This document shows, in pieces, positions 10,763 through 21,642 of a DNA stretch of 64,000 bases. Below the pieces are notes generated by a model. The model searched no databases and was not told where the DNA came from. It was given only the letters and a program-made list of their open reading frames with translations. A program made the position numbers and the translations under genes. The stretch covers positions 162,353 through 226,352 of the forward strand of contig KE561209.1 in assembly GCA_000442015.1 (NCBI GenBank). The letters run 5' to 3'. Numbering within the stretch: position 1 is the stretch's first letter; each line of letters opens with the position of its first letter. The stretch is from Rozella allomycis CSF55. Taxonomy: Eukaryota > Rozellomycota.

Positions 10763-13004
10763 ATGGACTTACAGGGACAAACTTTGACTCGCGAGTACTT
10801 TAATGCGATGCTGCGACAAAATTTTGATCTTTTAGAATCACTTCCGAAACCGTAACATGATTTGCATTATATAAGAAACAGTGACGGTGATATTTGGGCA
10901 CTTGTGAAAAAACTTTACAAGATACGTTTACAAGATGAGATGGAGATTAGTTTCGAAAATAACAAAAGAGTTACCAACGCTTTCTTGATTTCACAGATTG
11001 AGAAAACTAAACCAGTTTCATTGTACATGTGTATCCTTGACTGGCTTCATGACAAAGCATCTGAGCCTGAACTCGTTGAAAAAAAGAATGTGCACGTTGG
11101 AAATCCCGATGACTGGCTGGCATCGACTGCTAATTTGAATGATAGGGTAAATATTTTGGCACACGCTATTCAGAAATATGTTTGTGACATTTTTAGGATA
11201 ACTTTTGGGTTATTAAGAAAAGGAGAACATAAAAGAGCTATGGAAATTGCAGAAAGTTATGAAATGTATTGGTTAAGCAGTATGATCAATGGTTATACTC
11301 CATGGAACTATGAATCTATTGCCTCTGTAGAGTAATTATAGTTTAGATTAAATATTAAGCGGTGATATAAAATTCTCTGGGAATAAAAATCGCTTTCTAT
11401 TCAAGGAAAGCTGCTTGAAAGCATCACAATCTGTAATTCAATTTGTAATACATAAAGCAGGCTGGAATTGATGCATTCGCAAAAGCCATTTTTGGATTCT
11501 TGAGTGGCCAAGTTGATCTTATTCTTCCAGTGTGCAAATCATGGGAAGATCATATTTGGGCGTACATTCATTGTCTAAAAGAACATGAAATTGACAAAGT
11601 AAGCAATATTTATATTTTTAACAAGATTCTTTTGTCAGTTTCACAGATTACAGACTCTGAAGATGTTATGGAAAGATACATTCAAGGATATAATGGGACA
11701 ATAGAAGACATCATTAGAGTCAACCAGTAAAGTTTATTTTTTCTTTTGAATAGAAATTATATTTCTCATGAATCTCAAAAATGGATTTCATTGATAATTT
11801 CAAATAATTTAGAATCTCTAGTGAAAGTTGACCCCTCAAAGGAAAACAGCACGCGTTTCCTTTGTCATCTTGCACTCTACTTAAGTAGTATTAACTATAA
11901 AATTCCAGATCATGCTTGCGATGATTTACTTTTAAGATATATTAACTATTTGACTAGCAAAGACATGACTGTAATAACCTTTAACATACTTTACCAGGGT
12001 CGACAAGTTGCTTTCTATACTAAATTTTTAAGCCCGGGATTACAAGTGCAAGCATACTCAAATTTCATACTAAATTTTGATTGGAATAACTCTAAAATAG
12101 ACAGGAAAGCTCTATTGGCAGAAGCAAAGTCTATTGGATTAAATTACCAGGGTATTGCTAAACTAGCAGTAGATAAAGGAATAGAAAACGCTGAAATCAA
12201 GGTATTTTTTTATATTAATTTATATATAGTTTAATGAGACGATGTCAGTTCCAGAACGTCCGGTGATTGAACTGATTGCAGGTACAGAGGAAGATGAACA
12301 ATTAGTGTTGTCATTGGAATATTTATTGGCTGAAGATAGAATGATATCAGACTCTTTAATAAGATTTAACAAGATAATGCGTTTGTTTTTAGCATTTGGC
12401 AAACTTTCTTCATGCTGCCTCTTGATGAAGATTCTTCCAGCCATAGATAGAAACTTTACGGCCCTAATAGCACCTGAAGAAATATCTGAAGATGAATGGG
12501 AAGTTTCAAAAAAAGAATTTTCTGATTATAAATTATTTTTGGAGGGCTATTCGGCATTCATGGACTGGCAAACATGCTTTGCTCAAAAACCAGAAATTGC
12601 AGGTAATGCGCGCTTATATCAGGACTGGATGAACAAAATAAAAGACGAAGCAAACAAGGCTAATGAAGCATTAACGCAATGGATTTTGTCTGATTGGCTA
12701 TTTAAGCCGTCATATTTCTATTCAAAGAAAAGTATTGTAAATTTCCCTTTATAATTTAGATACCAAAATTGGTTCACAGCTGGAAAATATTAGAGAAAAA
12801 TATGTACCTGATCTTGTCTTAAAGTTTCAGGACCTCTTATATCAAACCGGATTAATTTATTCCAATTTCCTCAAAAAGTCATTAGAAATCGTGAGTATTT
12901 TAGCAGATAAGGGTTACCAATACGATTCCCTATTATCAGCCACACCACAAATGCCAATTCTTTTGAAAAACATTCGTTCGTCATTCCTTCAAACTTTAAA
13001 ATGA
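10763..13004 (+). CDS. NUP107: Nucleoporin Nup84/Nup107 (Y-complex scaffold)
   Basis: A structural alpha-helical nucleoporin of the Y complex of the nuclear pore. Diagnostic segments: LPVCKSWEDHIWAYIHCL, DAFAKAIFGFLSGQVDLI and the C-terminal helices ending NIRSSFLQTLK. Seven introns of about 24-30 nt are needed; several sit inside conserved helices and restore them exactly (for example 28 nt before AGIDAFAKAIFG). The first join is ambiguous: a 24-nt or a 30-nt intron starting after codon 30 both keep the frame. The total is about 690 residues, close to Nup84. The gene ends in TGA, one of the cases showing TGA is a stop here. Confidence 0.87.
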
Positions 13005-13040
13005 AATAAAAAAAGTCAATTAATTTAATTTATTTTATTA

Positions 13041-13673
13041 TTATATAACTAAGAGAGTAACAATTATCGACAAAGCAATTGAAACTATTGGATAAGGACG
13101 ATTAGAGTTCCCACTGTTGCCGTTATCATTTTTACCCGGAGTTGGGCTATGATTACCCACAGGAACTTGTGGGTCGTTGAATCCCATTTCATCTGCAATC
13201 TTATTTTGATTATTGAAATCTCCGCTCTCTACAGCCTTTTTGAAATATGTGTCAAGCATAATATCCAACTTGTTTGCCTCATCACCCAAGGAGGAGAAAT
13301 CAAACTTTTTGACTTTTTCAAGTATCTTCTTTAATTTAGACTTTAATTCCAAGATTTCGTTTTGCATAAGAACAATATAGCCACGAGTTTTGTCAAGTCG
13401 AGCTTGTACTGCAAAAGAATCAGCGTCTAAATATCCTTGGCACGCCTTTTTGCATTCTTCAAATAGGTTTTCCCCGTTTAATGACTGCAGTTTTTCATAG
13501 TTGTTATTGCAAAAAGAGACAACATTGGAAATTGCAGTCATTGGAAGCGTTAATGGGCTAGTCATTTCAAATTTGTACCTAGAAGTCCCTTGTGTAGGCG
13601 TAATATTTATTAGATTAGCGCCTTGACAGTGGAGTACTTTGAGAAATGATAATAGGGCGATCACAATCCTCAT
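13041..13673 (-). CDS. Putative GPI-anchored surface protein
   Basis: A single-exon, 210-aa protein. It starts with a signal peptide (MRIVIALLSFLKVLHCQGA), continues with a Cys-containing helical region (three Cys at about residues 54-78) and a predicted coiled coil (QNEILELKSKLKKILEKV). Then comes a short Asn/Gly/Ser/Pro linker and a C-terminal hydrophobic tail (IVSIALSIIVTLLVI) with nothing after it. That arrangement is typical of GPI-anchor addition. No family is recognised. It could be a wall or surface protein of the spore or zoospore; the function is unknown. Confidence 0.7.
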   Translation of the reverse strand: MRIVIALLSFLKVLHCQGANLINITPTQGTSRYKFEMTSPLTLPMTAISNVVSFCNNNYEKLQSLNGENLFEECKKACQGYLDADSFAVQARLDKTRGYIVLMQNEILELKSKLKKILEKVKKFDFSSLGDEANKLDIMLDTYFKKAVESGDFNNQNKIADEMGFNDPQVPVGNHSPTPGKNDNGNSGNSNRPYPIVSIALSIIVTLLVI

Positions 13674-13868
13674 TATTAGTGGCTTGGCAATTAATCTGAT
13701 AAATTAGTCCGAAATTAGGGCAGAATATATCAATAGCTGTACTATTAGTTAGTCTGAAGACATGTGATAAAATGTTGTTCGACCAAAAAGTGAAAAACTA
13801 CAATAAGGCAAACCTCACTAAGAATGTTTTATAAGAACTATGGAATGTGAGCCATATGATTAGGTTCA

Positions 13869-14240
13869 TCATAAATTTTGTGCAAAGCATACCATACCAC
13901 CACAATGAATAAAGCCGAAGAAAATACCTAATTTGAACGTCAATAAAAGTTGTACCCTTTTGTTATAAAGAATAGAATCAACATCATATCCATATTTTTT
14001 AGTCACTTGAAGAGGATCTAACAATCCATTAGAGCTCTTATCAATATTTAAAGAACCATCTTCATTGTATACCAGCGTCATTAAATCAGGTTTCGTGTAG
14101 AATCTATGCTTTGGCTCATTATTTTTCATATCTGTCAACCTCAACAAGTTCACCAAATTCCCTTCATAAAAGTTTCGTTTATTGAATCCAGAAATGGCAT
14201 TCACTACATTGCTGACATTAGGGACAACTTGATTGTCCAT
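13869..14240 (-). CDS. Hypothetical protein with C-terminal membrane segment
   Basis: An ATG-initiated frame of 123 aa with a soluble N-terminal part and one hydrophobic stretch near the end (LLLTFKLGIFFGFIHCGG). Its ATG lies one base after the TAA of the next gene upstream on the same strand (stop at 14242-14244). The two may form one dicistronic message, or be a single gene if a 22-nt intron with an unusual GTCC donor is removed, which would fuse the frames. No family is recognised. Mitochondrial inner membrane is a guess from the neighbour's presequence. Confidence 0.5.
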   Translation of the reverse strand: MDNQVVPNVSNVVNAISGFNKRNFYEGNLVNLLRLTDMKNNEPKHRFYTKPDLMTLVYNEDGSLNIDKSSNGLLDPLQVTKKYGYDVDSILYNKRVQLLLTFKLGIFFGFIHCGGMVCFAQNL

Positions 14241-14241
14241 T

Positions 14242-14673
14242 TTAAGGACCTTGGTGAACCTTGATTGTACATCCTACCATATCCTTTAGCGCGGCTAAAA
14301 CTGAGGTTGTGTCTTCAGGATGTATTTCAGGATACATCTTAAATTGCATCAAAATAAACTGGGTAGATGGTCCAGAACCATGGTTGCTTGCCAGCTTGCG
14401 AACCAATTCCTTGATTTCATCAACTTCCTTGATCTTATCTGCTTCAGGACTCATGGAAGATATGTTTGCAATTATTGGCTGAGGATCCAAATATTTTGGC
14501 CGCCCTTGATCCATGAATTTAATGAAATAATATTTTCTAGCTGGTTTACTTTTGCTAACAGCTGGCTTAATATCAAATAGATCATATTGGGAATCCGTAG
14601 CGGCGTTGAAATAGCGTTTTGGGACGCAATTGATGGATTGTCGGCGTATTGGGTTGAGGATGCGTCGAAACAT
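14242..14673 (-). CDS. Hypothetical protein with mitochondrial-type presequence
   Basis: Start chosen at ATG 14673, giving an Arg-rich, acid-free N-terminus (MFRRILNPIRRQSINCVPKR) that looks like a mitochondrial targeting signal. The rest (about 120 aa) is soluble, with a charged helix (ADKIKEVDEIKELVRKLA) and a segment STQFILMQFKMYPEIHPED. I do not recognise the family; a small mitochondrial ribosomal or respiratory subunit would fit the size and presequence, but this is unproven. It abuts the downstream frame with a single base between stop and start. Confidence 0.55.
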   Translation of the reverse strand: MFRRILNPIRRQSINCVPKRYFNAATDSQYDLFDIKPAVSKSKPARKYYFIKFMDQGRPKYLDPQPIIANISSMSPEADKIKEVDEIKELVRKLASNHGSGPSTQFILMQFKMYPEIHPEDTTSVLAALKDMVGCTIKVHQGP

Positions 14674-14873
14674 TGACAAGGGTTTTCACTGTGTTATGAG
14701 AAAAATTATAAAATAGTTAAATAAAATTATCTAAGTCCTTTAGGCTTTATTCTAAAGGGGAATCATTCACTCCAACTTGTGTCATCATCTTGAAGCCTGA
14801 AGGCATCTAAATAGAAAATATGATGCATGACAAGAAAAATTATTGGCAACTTTAAGGATACTAATGCAATGTC

Positions 14874-15295
14874 ATGTGCTCTATGTTGATGTCTCGAATC
14901 GCATCCCTAAACTTCGGAAATTTCGTAATGAGATTGAATTTATTCAACTTTGAATCTCCGCGTTCTTCTAATGGAGATAATTCATTTGATAGAACATTTC
15001 AAAGAGCCCAACTTGAGACTACGTCTCTTTCTTCGTCCTCTCTACTTTTAGCAGCAACAGAGAAGCTTACCATTGAAAGTATGACTTACGTATATCTTAA
15101 ATAGATGTTTTAGATTCAGACAACAGAATATCTGAAGAAAATAATCAGTCAGAACTGCCGATGTCAATAAAAGGTACCAAAATTCATTATGCTTCTTGAG
15201 AAAAGAGGGAAAGATGTATGGAAGTTTTAAGAAAGGCTATAAAGGATCTGGATGAAGATGCTTGGCAATTTGATTCAACTAATCCTACTTTTTAA
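14874..15295 (+). CDS. Small hypothetical protein (two introns)
   Basis: A three-exon gene starting at ATG 14874 (a second ATG two codons on would also serve). Introns of 26 and 27 nt join a Ser-rich N-terminal part (ETTSLSSSSLLLAATEKL) to an acidic middle and a helical C-terminus (EVLRKAIKDLDEDAWQFD). The product is about 120 aa, without a signal peptide or membrane segment. The family is not recognised. Introns that keep frame and match the local size class support a real gene. It lies just upstream of LRRC51 on the same strand. Confidence 0.55.
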
Positions 15296-15378
15296 TATCT
15301 TTCCGCCGATAGACATGTGTATAGTACCATAAGAATAAAGAGACTTCATATTTTGTGCGATTAAATACACCAATTTCT

Positions 15379-16159
15379 ATGGCAACCACTTTTGTTACTC
15401 ATACAAAGCCGCGATATAGAAGGCGAGTAATGATTAAATCTAAGCATTAATCAAAGAAAGAAAAAGATGAGACTGAGGTGAAAATATTTGACTTCATATT
15501 GGACTTTTCATTTAATGACTTAGTTGACTTTCCGAGTAAAATGACAATATTAAAGCGATAGACTTGAAAACAGATGAACCAAGGTGCATTAAAGTAGCAC
15601 CAACATCGGTATTACTTTCAGAGTATTTTGAAATAGAAGGATGGAATTCCTGATGAAGTGCTGGGTTTCAATCAAGCCAATCAATTAAGTGCTAGAATCG
15701 ATGTTTTGAAACTTTCTAATAACAAACTAACTTCATTATCAGGGATTGAAGAACTTTCGAATCGTTTGCCGGCAACATGGTGTATTGATACTTTACAATG
15801 GCTTGATTTATCTTTTAATGCTATAACAACTTTATCTACCGTAATAATTTCCCCTTGCAGAAACTAAGAGCATATCCACATTGCCGAATTTGTCCATTTT
15901 GTATCTTCACGGCAACAGAATAGAAAAGATTCAGGAAATCGACAAATTGCAAGGTCTTGAGAGATTAAAAACATTTACATTTCATGGAAATCCATGCGAA
16001 TCCAATTGCAAAATTTACAGAGACTATATTGTTTTTCGCTTACCGCATCTAAAGTCTTTAGATTTCAGTCCTCTATCTAATCAAGAATTACGAGAATGTG
16101 AAAATATAGTTAGAAACAGCAAAATCAAATTGAAATCTAGCAGATCATCTGCTATGTAA
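15379..16159 (+). CDS. LRRC51: Leucine-rich repeat protein LRRC51 (flagellar/ciliary)
   Basis: A short LRR protein conserved in organisms with motile cilia. Repeats: VLKLSNNKLTSLSGIEEL, LQWLDLSFNAITTLS, NLSILYLHGNRIEKI and TFTFHGNPCE, then an LRR cap (YRDYIVFRLPHLKSLDFS) matching LRRC51. Four introns of 26-30 nt are needed. One of them, 28 nt, lies between TS and KDGIPDEVLGF; another rebuilds the third repeat. Start at ATG 15379 gives a basic N-terminus. The family's link to cilia is established; it implies this organism makes flagellated cells. Confidence 0.87.
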
Positions 16160-16195
16160 CATTGGGCAAAATAAATGAGGTATTATGAAATATGT

Positions 16196-16568
16196 TTATT
16201 CGTTAATTTTGGCCAATAATTCAGAATCGCGATAAATAAAGCATTCATCTTCGGTCTCTTTTCCTTCCTTGATGAGAGTTCCAGAAAAGTTTGGCAAAAT
16301 GACCTTGTCGCCAACCTTGACGTTCATTGGAATGCGATTTCCTTCCTAAATATTAGCATGTGTATTTTATTACTCTGTCAACAGCACCTGGTCCGACAGC
16401 TAGAACAACACCTCTATTTAATGAAGATTGTGCCTTTTCTGGAATGTAAATACCTGAAGCAGTCTTTTCGACTGGTTTGACTCTTTGTACAAGAACACGA
16501 TCTAAAAGTGGTAAAATTTTCTTTGCAGCAGATGCCTAGATATCATTAAAAGTAATTGATGGTACCAT
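16196..16568 (-). CDS. HSPE1: Mitochondrial co-chaperonin HSP10 (GroES/Cpn10)
   Basis: Lid of the HSP60 folding chamber in the mitochondrial matrix. After splicing the protein starts MASAAKKILPLLDRVL and contains VQRVKPVEKTASGIYIPE (mobile loop), VVLAVGPGAVD, VGDKVILPNFSGT and the ending DSELLAKINE, about 104 aa as usual. Unusually, a 30-nt intron (plus-strand 16536-16565) immediately follows the ATG, so exon 1 encodes only the start codon. A second 28-nt intron interrupts the middle. This explains why no long open frame is seen despite high conservation. Confidence 0.93.
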
Positions 16569-16737
16569 CTTGTTACAATGGAATTTCGTAAATTCGATTG
16601 CCTTTTATAGACTTTCCATGGAATTCTATTGAAAACATCAAAAAAGGAATATATTATTTTGGAAAGGAACCATGAGGAAATAATTGATAGAATTACAACA
16701 TACAGAGTAAAATTGACATTTGATTTGAATTTTATTG

Positions 16738-18405
16738 TTACTTTGAGGAAGCTAATTCAAACATATAAGCGGAAAGTAATTTGATTCCATTGATGTAATT
16801 TTTCTTGTCTATTTTTTCGTTGATGCTGTGTGCCCCATCATCACTCGCTCCCATTGGAAGCAACAAGACCTAGAATTTGTTTCAATAGCAGTGCTTTACA
16901 TTTTTATCTAATTGCTCCTGGAAAGTTAAAGTAACAGGAATAGAGCCTCCTTCACGTGTTAAATCTGGCTTGACGCCCCATACTCTTTCAGTTGCTTTAG
17001 ATCCCGCGACTAAATTCAATATACAAAACCAGGATTACCGAAATTCCAATGATTTGGATCAGTTAACCAATATTTGCCGGCATGTAAGCATTCACACTTT
17101 ATTTTATTTTTTGAGTGTAACTTTTTAGCTTCTTGGTTAACATAATCAATAACAAGTTGCTCGAGATTTTCAAGATCCATGTTTGGCACTGTTCTTATGG
17201 AGAACTTACCCTTAACGCATGCGGGAATAACTGTTTTGGCTCCAGAGCCATAAAACGCACCTTCTATGCCATGAATGCTTAAAGATGGATAGCGCCAACG
17301 ATGTAGTAAGGTATTCTTTTCATCGTCATACAAAGAATTCTTTGTACCCACAGACTTGTAATGATCTTCCATCGAGTAATCAACGCTGTCGTATAAATTT
17401 TCTTCTTCTTCTTAAACTTGTAATTATTGATGCTTTATTACTTGATAATTTAGCAACTTGATCCAGAACCCCGGGAATCAAGATCTTCCCCTGGCTTGAA
17501 ACTAATTTTGAAAATAGATGAGATAAATCTATAAAAATTAAGTAAATAAAGTTTACCAATCATTGGCTCGTGAACTGTGCCTCCAAAGACCCCAGAATGA
17601 AGATCTTTTTGTGGTCCGGAAATTGTAATTTGAAAGTACGAAATTCCTCTCAATCCATACGTTAAACAAGGTTTCTTTCCTAGCCAATCTATTTTCAATT
17701 TTATAAAAATGTTACAGTTATCGCTAATGCAAACACAATCAACATCCTTGAAATATTCATTAGCTTCTTTCTTGATTAGATCGTCTAATCCTTCACTTCC
17801 ATATTCTATCTTAATTCAATCCATTTTATACCTTCCATTCCTTCAAAACAAAATTTAATATTGACAGGAAGCTCAAATCCTAGCTTTTGATAAGCTTCTA
17901 CAGCCCAGAGCCATCCTATTACAGGACCTAATCTAACAATTAATTAAATAACACCTTTATCGTCAGTCGCTCCTCTCCCGACCAATCTACCATCTTCCAT
18001 TTCAGTTAAATCAAAAGGTTCCGTATCCCATCCATCACTTTTTTCGGCCGGTTGAACATCATAATGACCATAAACTAAAACAGTCTTTTTATTCTTGTTA
18101 TTTCCAAGAGTTCCCAAAAGAATTGGCGGTAAAGGTACTTCTTGACCTTCCATTTCATGAGTGCCTTGCTCAACTCTTTTCACTCTTTTATAAATAACAA
18201 TTCGTCCATACTTTATAGATAGTTTCTTCATCCATTTTTCTAGTAAATCAGCTGTTTGAAATACATATTTTCGGTGTTCGATAGATGCACTAATACCAGG
18301 AATTCCAACAATCTCAGCAAGTCTTTCAATGTACAACTTTTCATTATTTTCAATGTGGGAAAATATTTTATCGAGCTGTGCGTCTGAGGTTTTGTTCTTT
18401 GACAT
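16738..18405 (-). CDS. CNDP2: Cytosolic non-specific dipeptidase (M20 family, CNDP2 type)
   Basis: Zinc/manganese carboxypeptidase-like enzyme that cleaves dipeptides such as Cys-Gly. Metal-binding and catalytic motifs: [10 protein letters not shown] (His, Asp), GRGATDDKG (Asp), CFEGMEEYGSEGL (catalytic Glu), [18 protein letters not shown] and, near the end, [13 protein letters not shown]. Seven introns of 26-31 nt are needed, two beginning at or next to metal-site motifs; each join reproduces the family sequence. One donor reads GTGT rather than GTA. Start at ATG 18405. The full length, about 480 aa, matches the family. Confidence 0.94.
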
Positions 18406-18531
18406 TATTTGAACAATTACAGGGGTGCATCGAATTGATTGGCAATTCTAGGACTGACATTTTCAAGTTAGATGATATCACAATTAGAATCCACGTTTAT
18501 TAACATATTTTCGTCGCTAAATTATAGCTCC

Positions 18532-19484
18532 TTAATTCTCATATCGATCATAAAAGACATCCGTCAATTCTTCTAAGACATCGCTGGCAAGCATTCCTCT
18601 CTTTTTTCTTTCATATGCTCTTTTGCACGCTTCTCTGACTAACGAACTAGAATTGTTCATTATTTGGATTTCACTTTCTTCATCCATCGCCGTACCACTC
18701 CATGCAACAAAACAAGACAGAACACCAGTTAATATATCACCTATCATCAAAGTAATTTAAATTAATCACCTAATCCACCACATCTGCGCAATACACCAGG
18801 TATTGTTTGCCTTCCATGGCTTCTGACACAGAAATATTCGTCAAACTCCTGTTTAATAAGAAATCTGCAACTGGGGTATCTTAAGGCAAGTTCTTTTTCA
18901 TTAATGACATTCTAATCAAATTCACATATTGTCTATACGACTGCCTTTATCAAACGGCTCAATTCATTATGATTAGGGGTAATGAAACTCCTATAATGAG
19001 GGATATCAGGAATCAAAGCGATAGCATCGGCATCCATTATGAGCGGGATATTCAATCTAGTTGTTTCAATCGCTACAGCCCGGGCAGATTCAAGCAAAAA
19101 TTTATTCCTTGATAGACCCGGTCCTAGGATTATACAATGAAACTTTGTAAGCCATTTTGTTGTAGGCTCAATTCCTTCTAATTTAGTGGAGCTAAAATAT
19201 GGATGCACTATAATATCTGGCGAATAGCTCTTAATTGGTATGGCAGCCTCCTTGTCGCAAAATATGTGAACCATTTCTGCACCCTACTCTTATTTCATAT
19301 GATGTTACATACAGTTCTTAATGCGGCCATCGCTGCAAAATATGGAGCACCCGTGTATCTTTCATAAGCGTTGAATATTCAAATACTCTGAACTACCGCC
19401 AATGATACCGATAACGCATTGTTGGCCTTTCCTAAGCGAAAAATCTAACTTTGGGATGCTCATGAAATTCTGTGAATGCGCCAT
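18532..19484 (-). CDS. NAXD: ATP-dependent NAD(P)H-hydrate dehydratase
   Basis: Repairs the damaged cofactor (S)-NADHX back to NADH. Motifs in order: IGIIGGSSEYTGAPYFAAMAAL, HIFCDKEAAIPIKSYSPD, CIILGPGLSRN, IPLIMDADAIALI, SFITPNHNEL and RRCGGLGDILTGVLSC, whose GxGD segment holds the catalytic Asp. Four introns of 27-29 nt restore the frame. ATG at 19484 gives MAHSQNFMSIPKL; the inner Met is an alternative. The C-terminus is about 300 residues downstream, as expected. It lies downstream of the doublecortin gene on the same strand. Confidence 0.92.
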
Positions 19485-19678
19485 TGGCTTGATCTTATCT
19501 TTTGACACTTTAAGGCTACTTTTACAATTATACAAAATACTATAAGCTTAACATTAGTCAAGTATATCTCTTTGCTCGAAGCGTTGTTGATCATCAGGGA
19601 AGGCCTATATATGTTAAACTTAGATTTAAAAGGTATGTATTATCAATTTAAAAAGAAGATAGAGTTTATTGAATATAA

Positions 19679-21493
19679 TTAGTCGTTGTTTGAACCCTCT
19701 TGGACACCTTCATTCAACGGTAATGCATCTGCTTCAGCAACCTCACCTTTCTTTATTTCTAGATTGAGATTGTGTATCGAATTAGTTAATTCAGCTGAGG
19801 CTTTAAGTAAATCATTTTGAGACTTTTTTAGCGTTATTGAATCCTTGATTTCTTTAAGAATTGTATTTCCATCCAAATCAATTAGCTTATCTTTAACCTT
19901 ATCAGAATCTTGGTTATCTAGATCCATTGATTTCGACTTGCCATAATTTATTGCGCTGGTCATTGCATTATTGCTCTTCGAGTGACTTAGTTTGCTAGAG
20001 CTAAATGGGCGCGGCTGCCATTGTTTTCTCTCCGAAGATTTCATATCTGACTTCTTAGCGGATTTCTTTGTTGGTAACTGAGAAGATGCTGACTTTATGC
20101 TCGAAAGGCTAGCGCCTCTTGCGATAATTGTTTGGCTTTCAGATGGATTAATTACTTTATGGCATATATAAATAAAAATTACCTTTCATCGTATTTTTTG
20201 TTTGTCTGCTTCTTTCTTGCTCGCCTAGAGCGAACTTAACTATAACCGGTTTCACTTTTCCGCTTGGAATTAAAGAATTGATAGGAACAAAATTCCTGCT
20301 TTCCCTATAATTTGCTTTTATAGACATTGAAGAAATCTTTGTGAATGAAATTAGTCTTTTTGAATTGTATTCGATGTCTATATATGGCTCAGTTTCATTT
20401 CCCAAGACATATTCTGTTCCATTTACTAGTTCGTCTATCAGTTTGATTCTTTTGCCACTCGGTAGCTCATATAAACGCTTTCCTGCAGACGTTCTGCTCC
20501 AAGTTATATGATTATTTAGAAATTGAAAGAGCTAATAAAGTTAGGTATCTTATACTACCTTGTCCATCGTAGGATACCTTAACATTGTAACAGAAACATG
20601 AAAGCCCATGTGATAAGGATCACCGTTGGGGTACACTTTAATAATGACTGGTTTCTCTAATTTGTATAAATCATGATGTTTACTTCTTGATACGGATTGA
20701 AAAAGAGTTGATGACCTTTATCAATACTGTCTTTAGTCCATAATTGATATTCCTTTGGTTGAACAGGTTCGGATCCGGTTGCGATTAAGTTAATTCCGTC
20801 AAATAAATCTTGGAATTTTAGAACCGGTTGATATGTAGCAGCGTTAAAAACATTTCTTATGCTAATCCCTACGTGTGGCAGCGCTCGTGATACTTCATAC
20901 ATGAACTTTAGTAATGACTTTATACTTCATTACTTGCTCCCAATTTTTACAGTTTCGAAAGTTTAACGTGATCAATGCCCCTTTATGATTTACGTCTCCA
21001 TTAAAAAACACTATCGCCCTTATTCCTTTCATCTTATTACAGCAACATAAGGACCATACTGTTGGCGTAAAATTGGATAATTCACCTTGTTGTTGAAAAT
21101 CAATGTCTCTTGACTGTGTCCGTGTTATTTTTTGACTTTTAACTCCTTTTCTTTGATTTTTATTATTTTCAAGCGGGATAGGTTTATAAACTATATCTCG
21201 ATTGAGTGTTTCATGACCGCAGCATACAATGTACAAAGTGTCTGAAGTCAGTTCATCTAAATGTTTCACCATCCGTCCGTCTACAGAATATATCTTTCTT
21301 GGAGCAGATGTCAAATTCAATCTTTTGGCGAGAGTTTCATAAAACTAGAATAGCTTGTCATGTAAATACATACTGTTTCCATATTCCGACATTGCAACAA
21401 ATTCACGCACATCTTTAATGGGGGATTGAAACTATCACCATTATGAATTGCATATATATTGAAGCAATGATTCTCAATTTGAGCGTATGGCAT
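19679..21493 (-). CDS. Doublecortin-domain protein with three DCX modules
   Basis: A microtubule-associated protein. Three DCX domains can be followed: (1) IYAIHNGDSFNPPLKM through SAPRKIYSVDGRMVKHLDEL; (2) RAIVFFNGDVNHKGALI through EYQLW; (3) IIKVYPNGDPYHMGFHVSV through GKRLYELPSGKRIKLIDEL. A Ser/Lys-rich tail of about 150 aa follows, including KKSAKKSDMKSSERK. The NGD turn and the late basic-Leu-Glu segment of each domain are conserved. At least five introns of 27-29 nt are needed; one uses a GAG rather than TAG acceptor. DCX proteins stabilise ciliary or cytoskeletal microtubules, fitting the neighbouring ciliary genes. The exact orthologue (DCDC2-like or other) is unclear. Confidence 0.85.
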
Positions 21494-21642
21494 TACTGGA
21501 GACTTTAATCACCGTTCTATTTTTATCGATCGTTTCAAAGAATCTTTAGCTATTAAATACTAATGACTGTTAAATATTGGCTATATTGCATAGATCTATG
21601 CTTGATTGATTTCTAAATTCAACGCCACACAGGCCACTTGAT

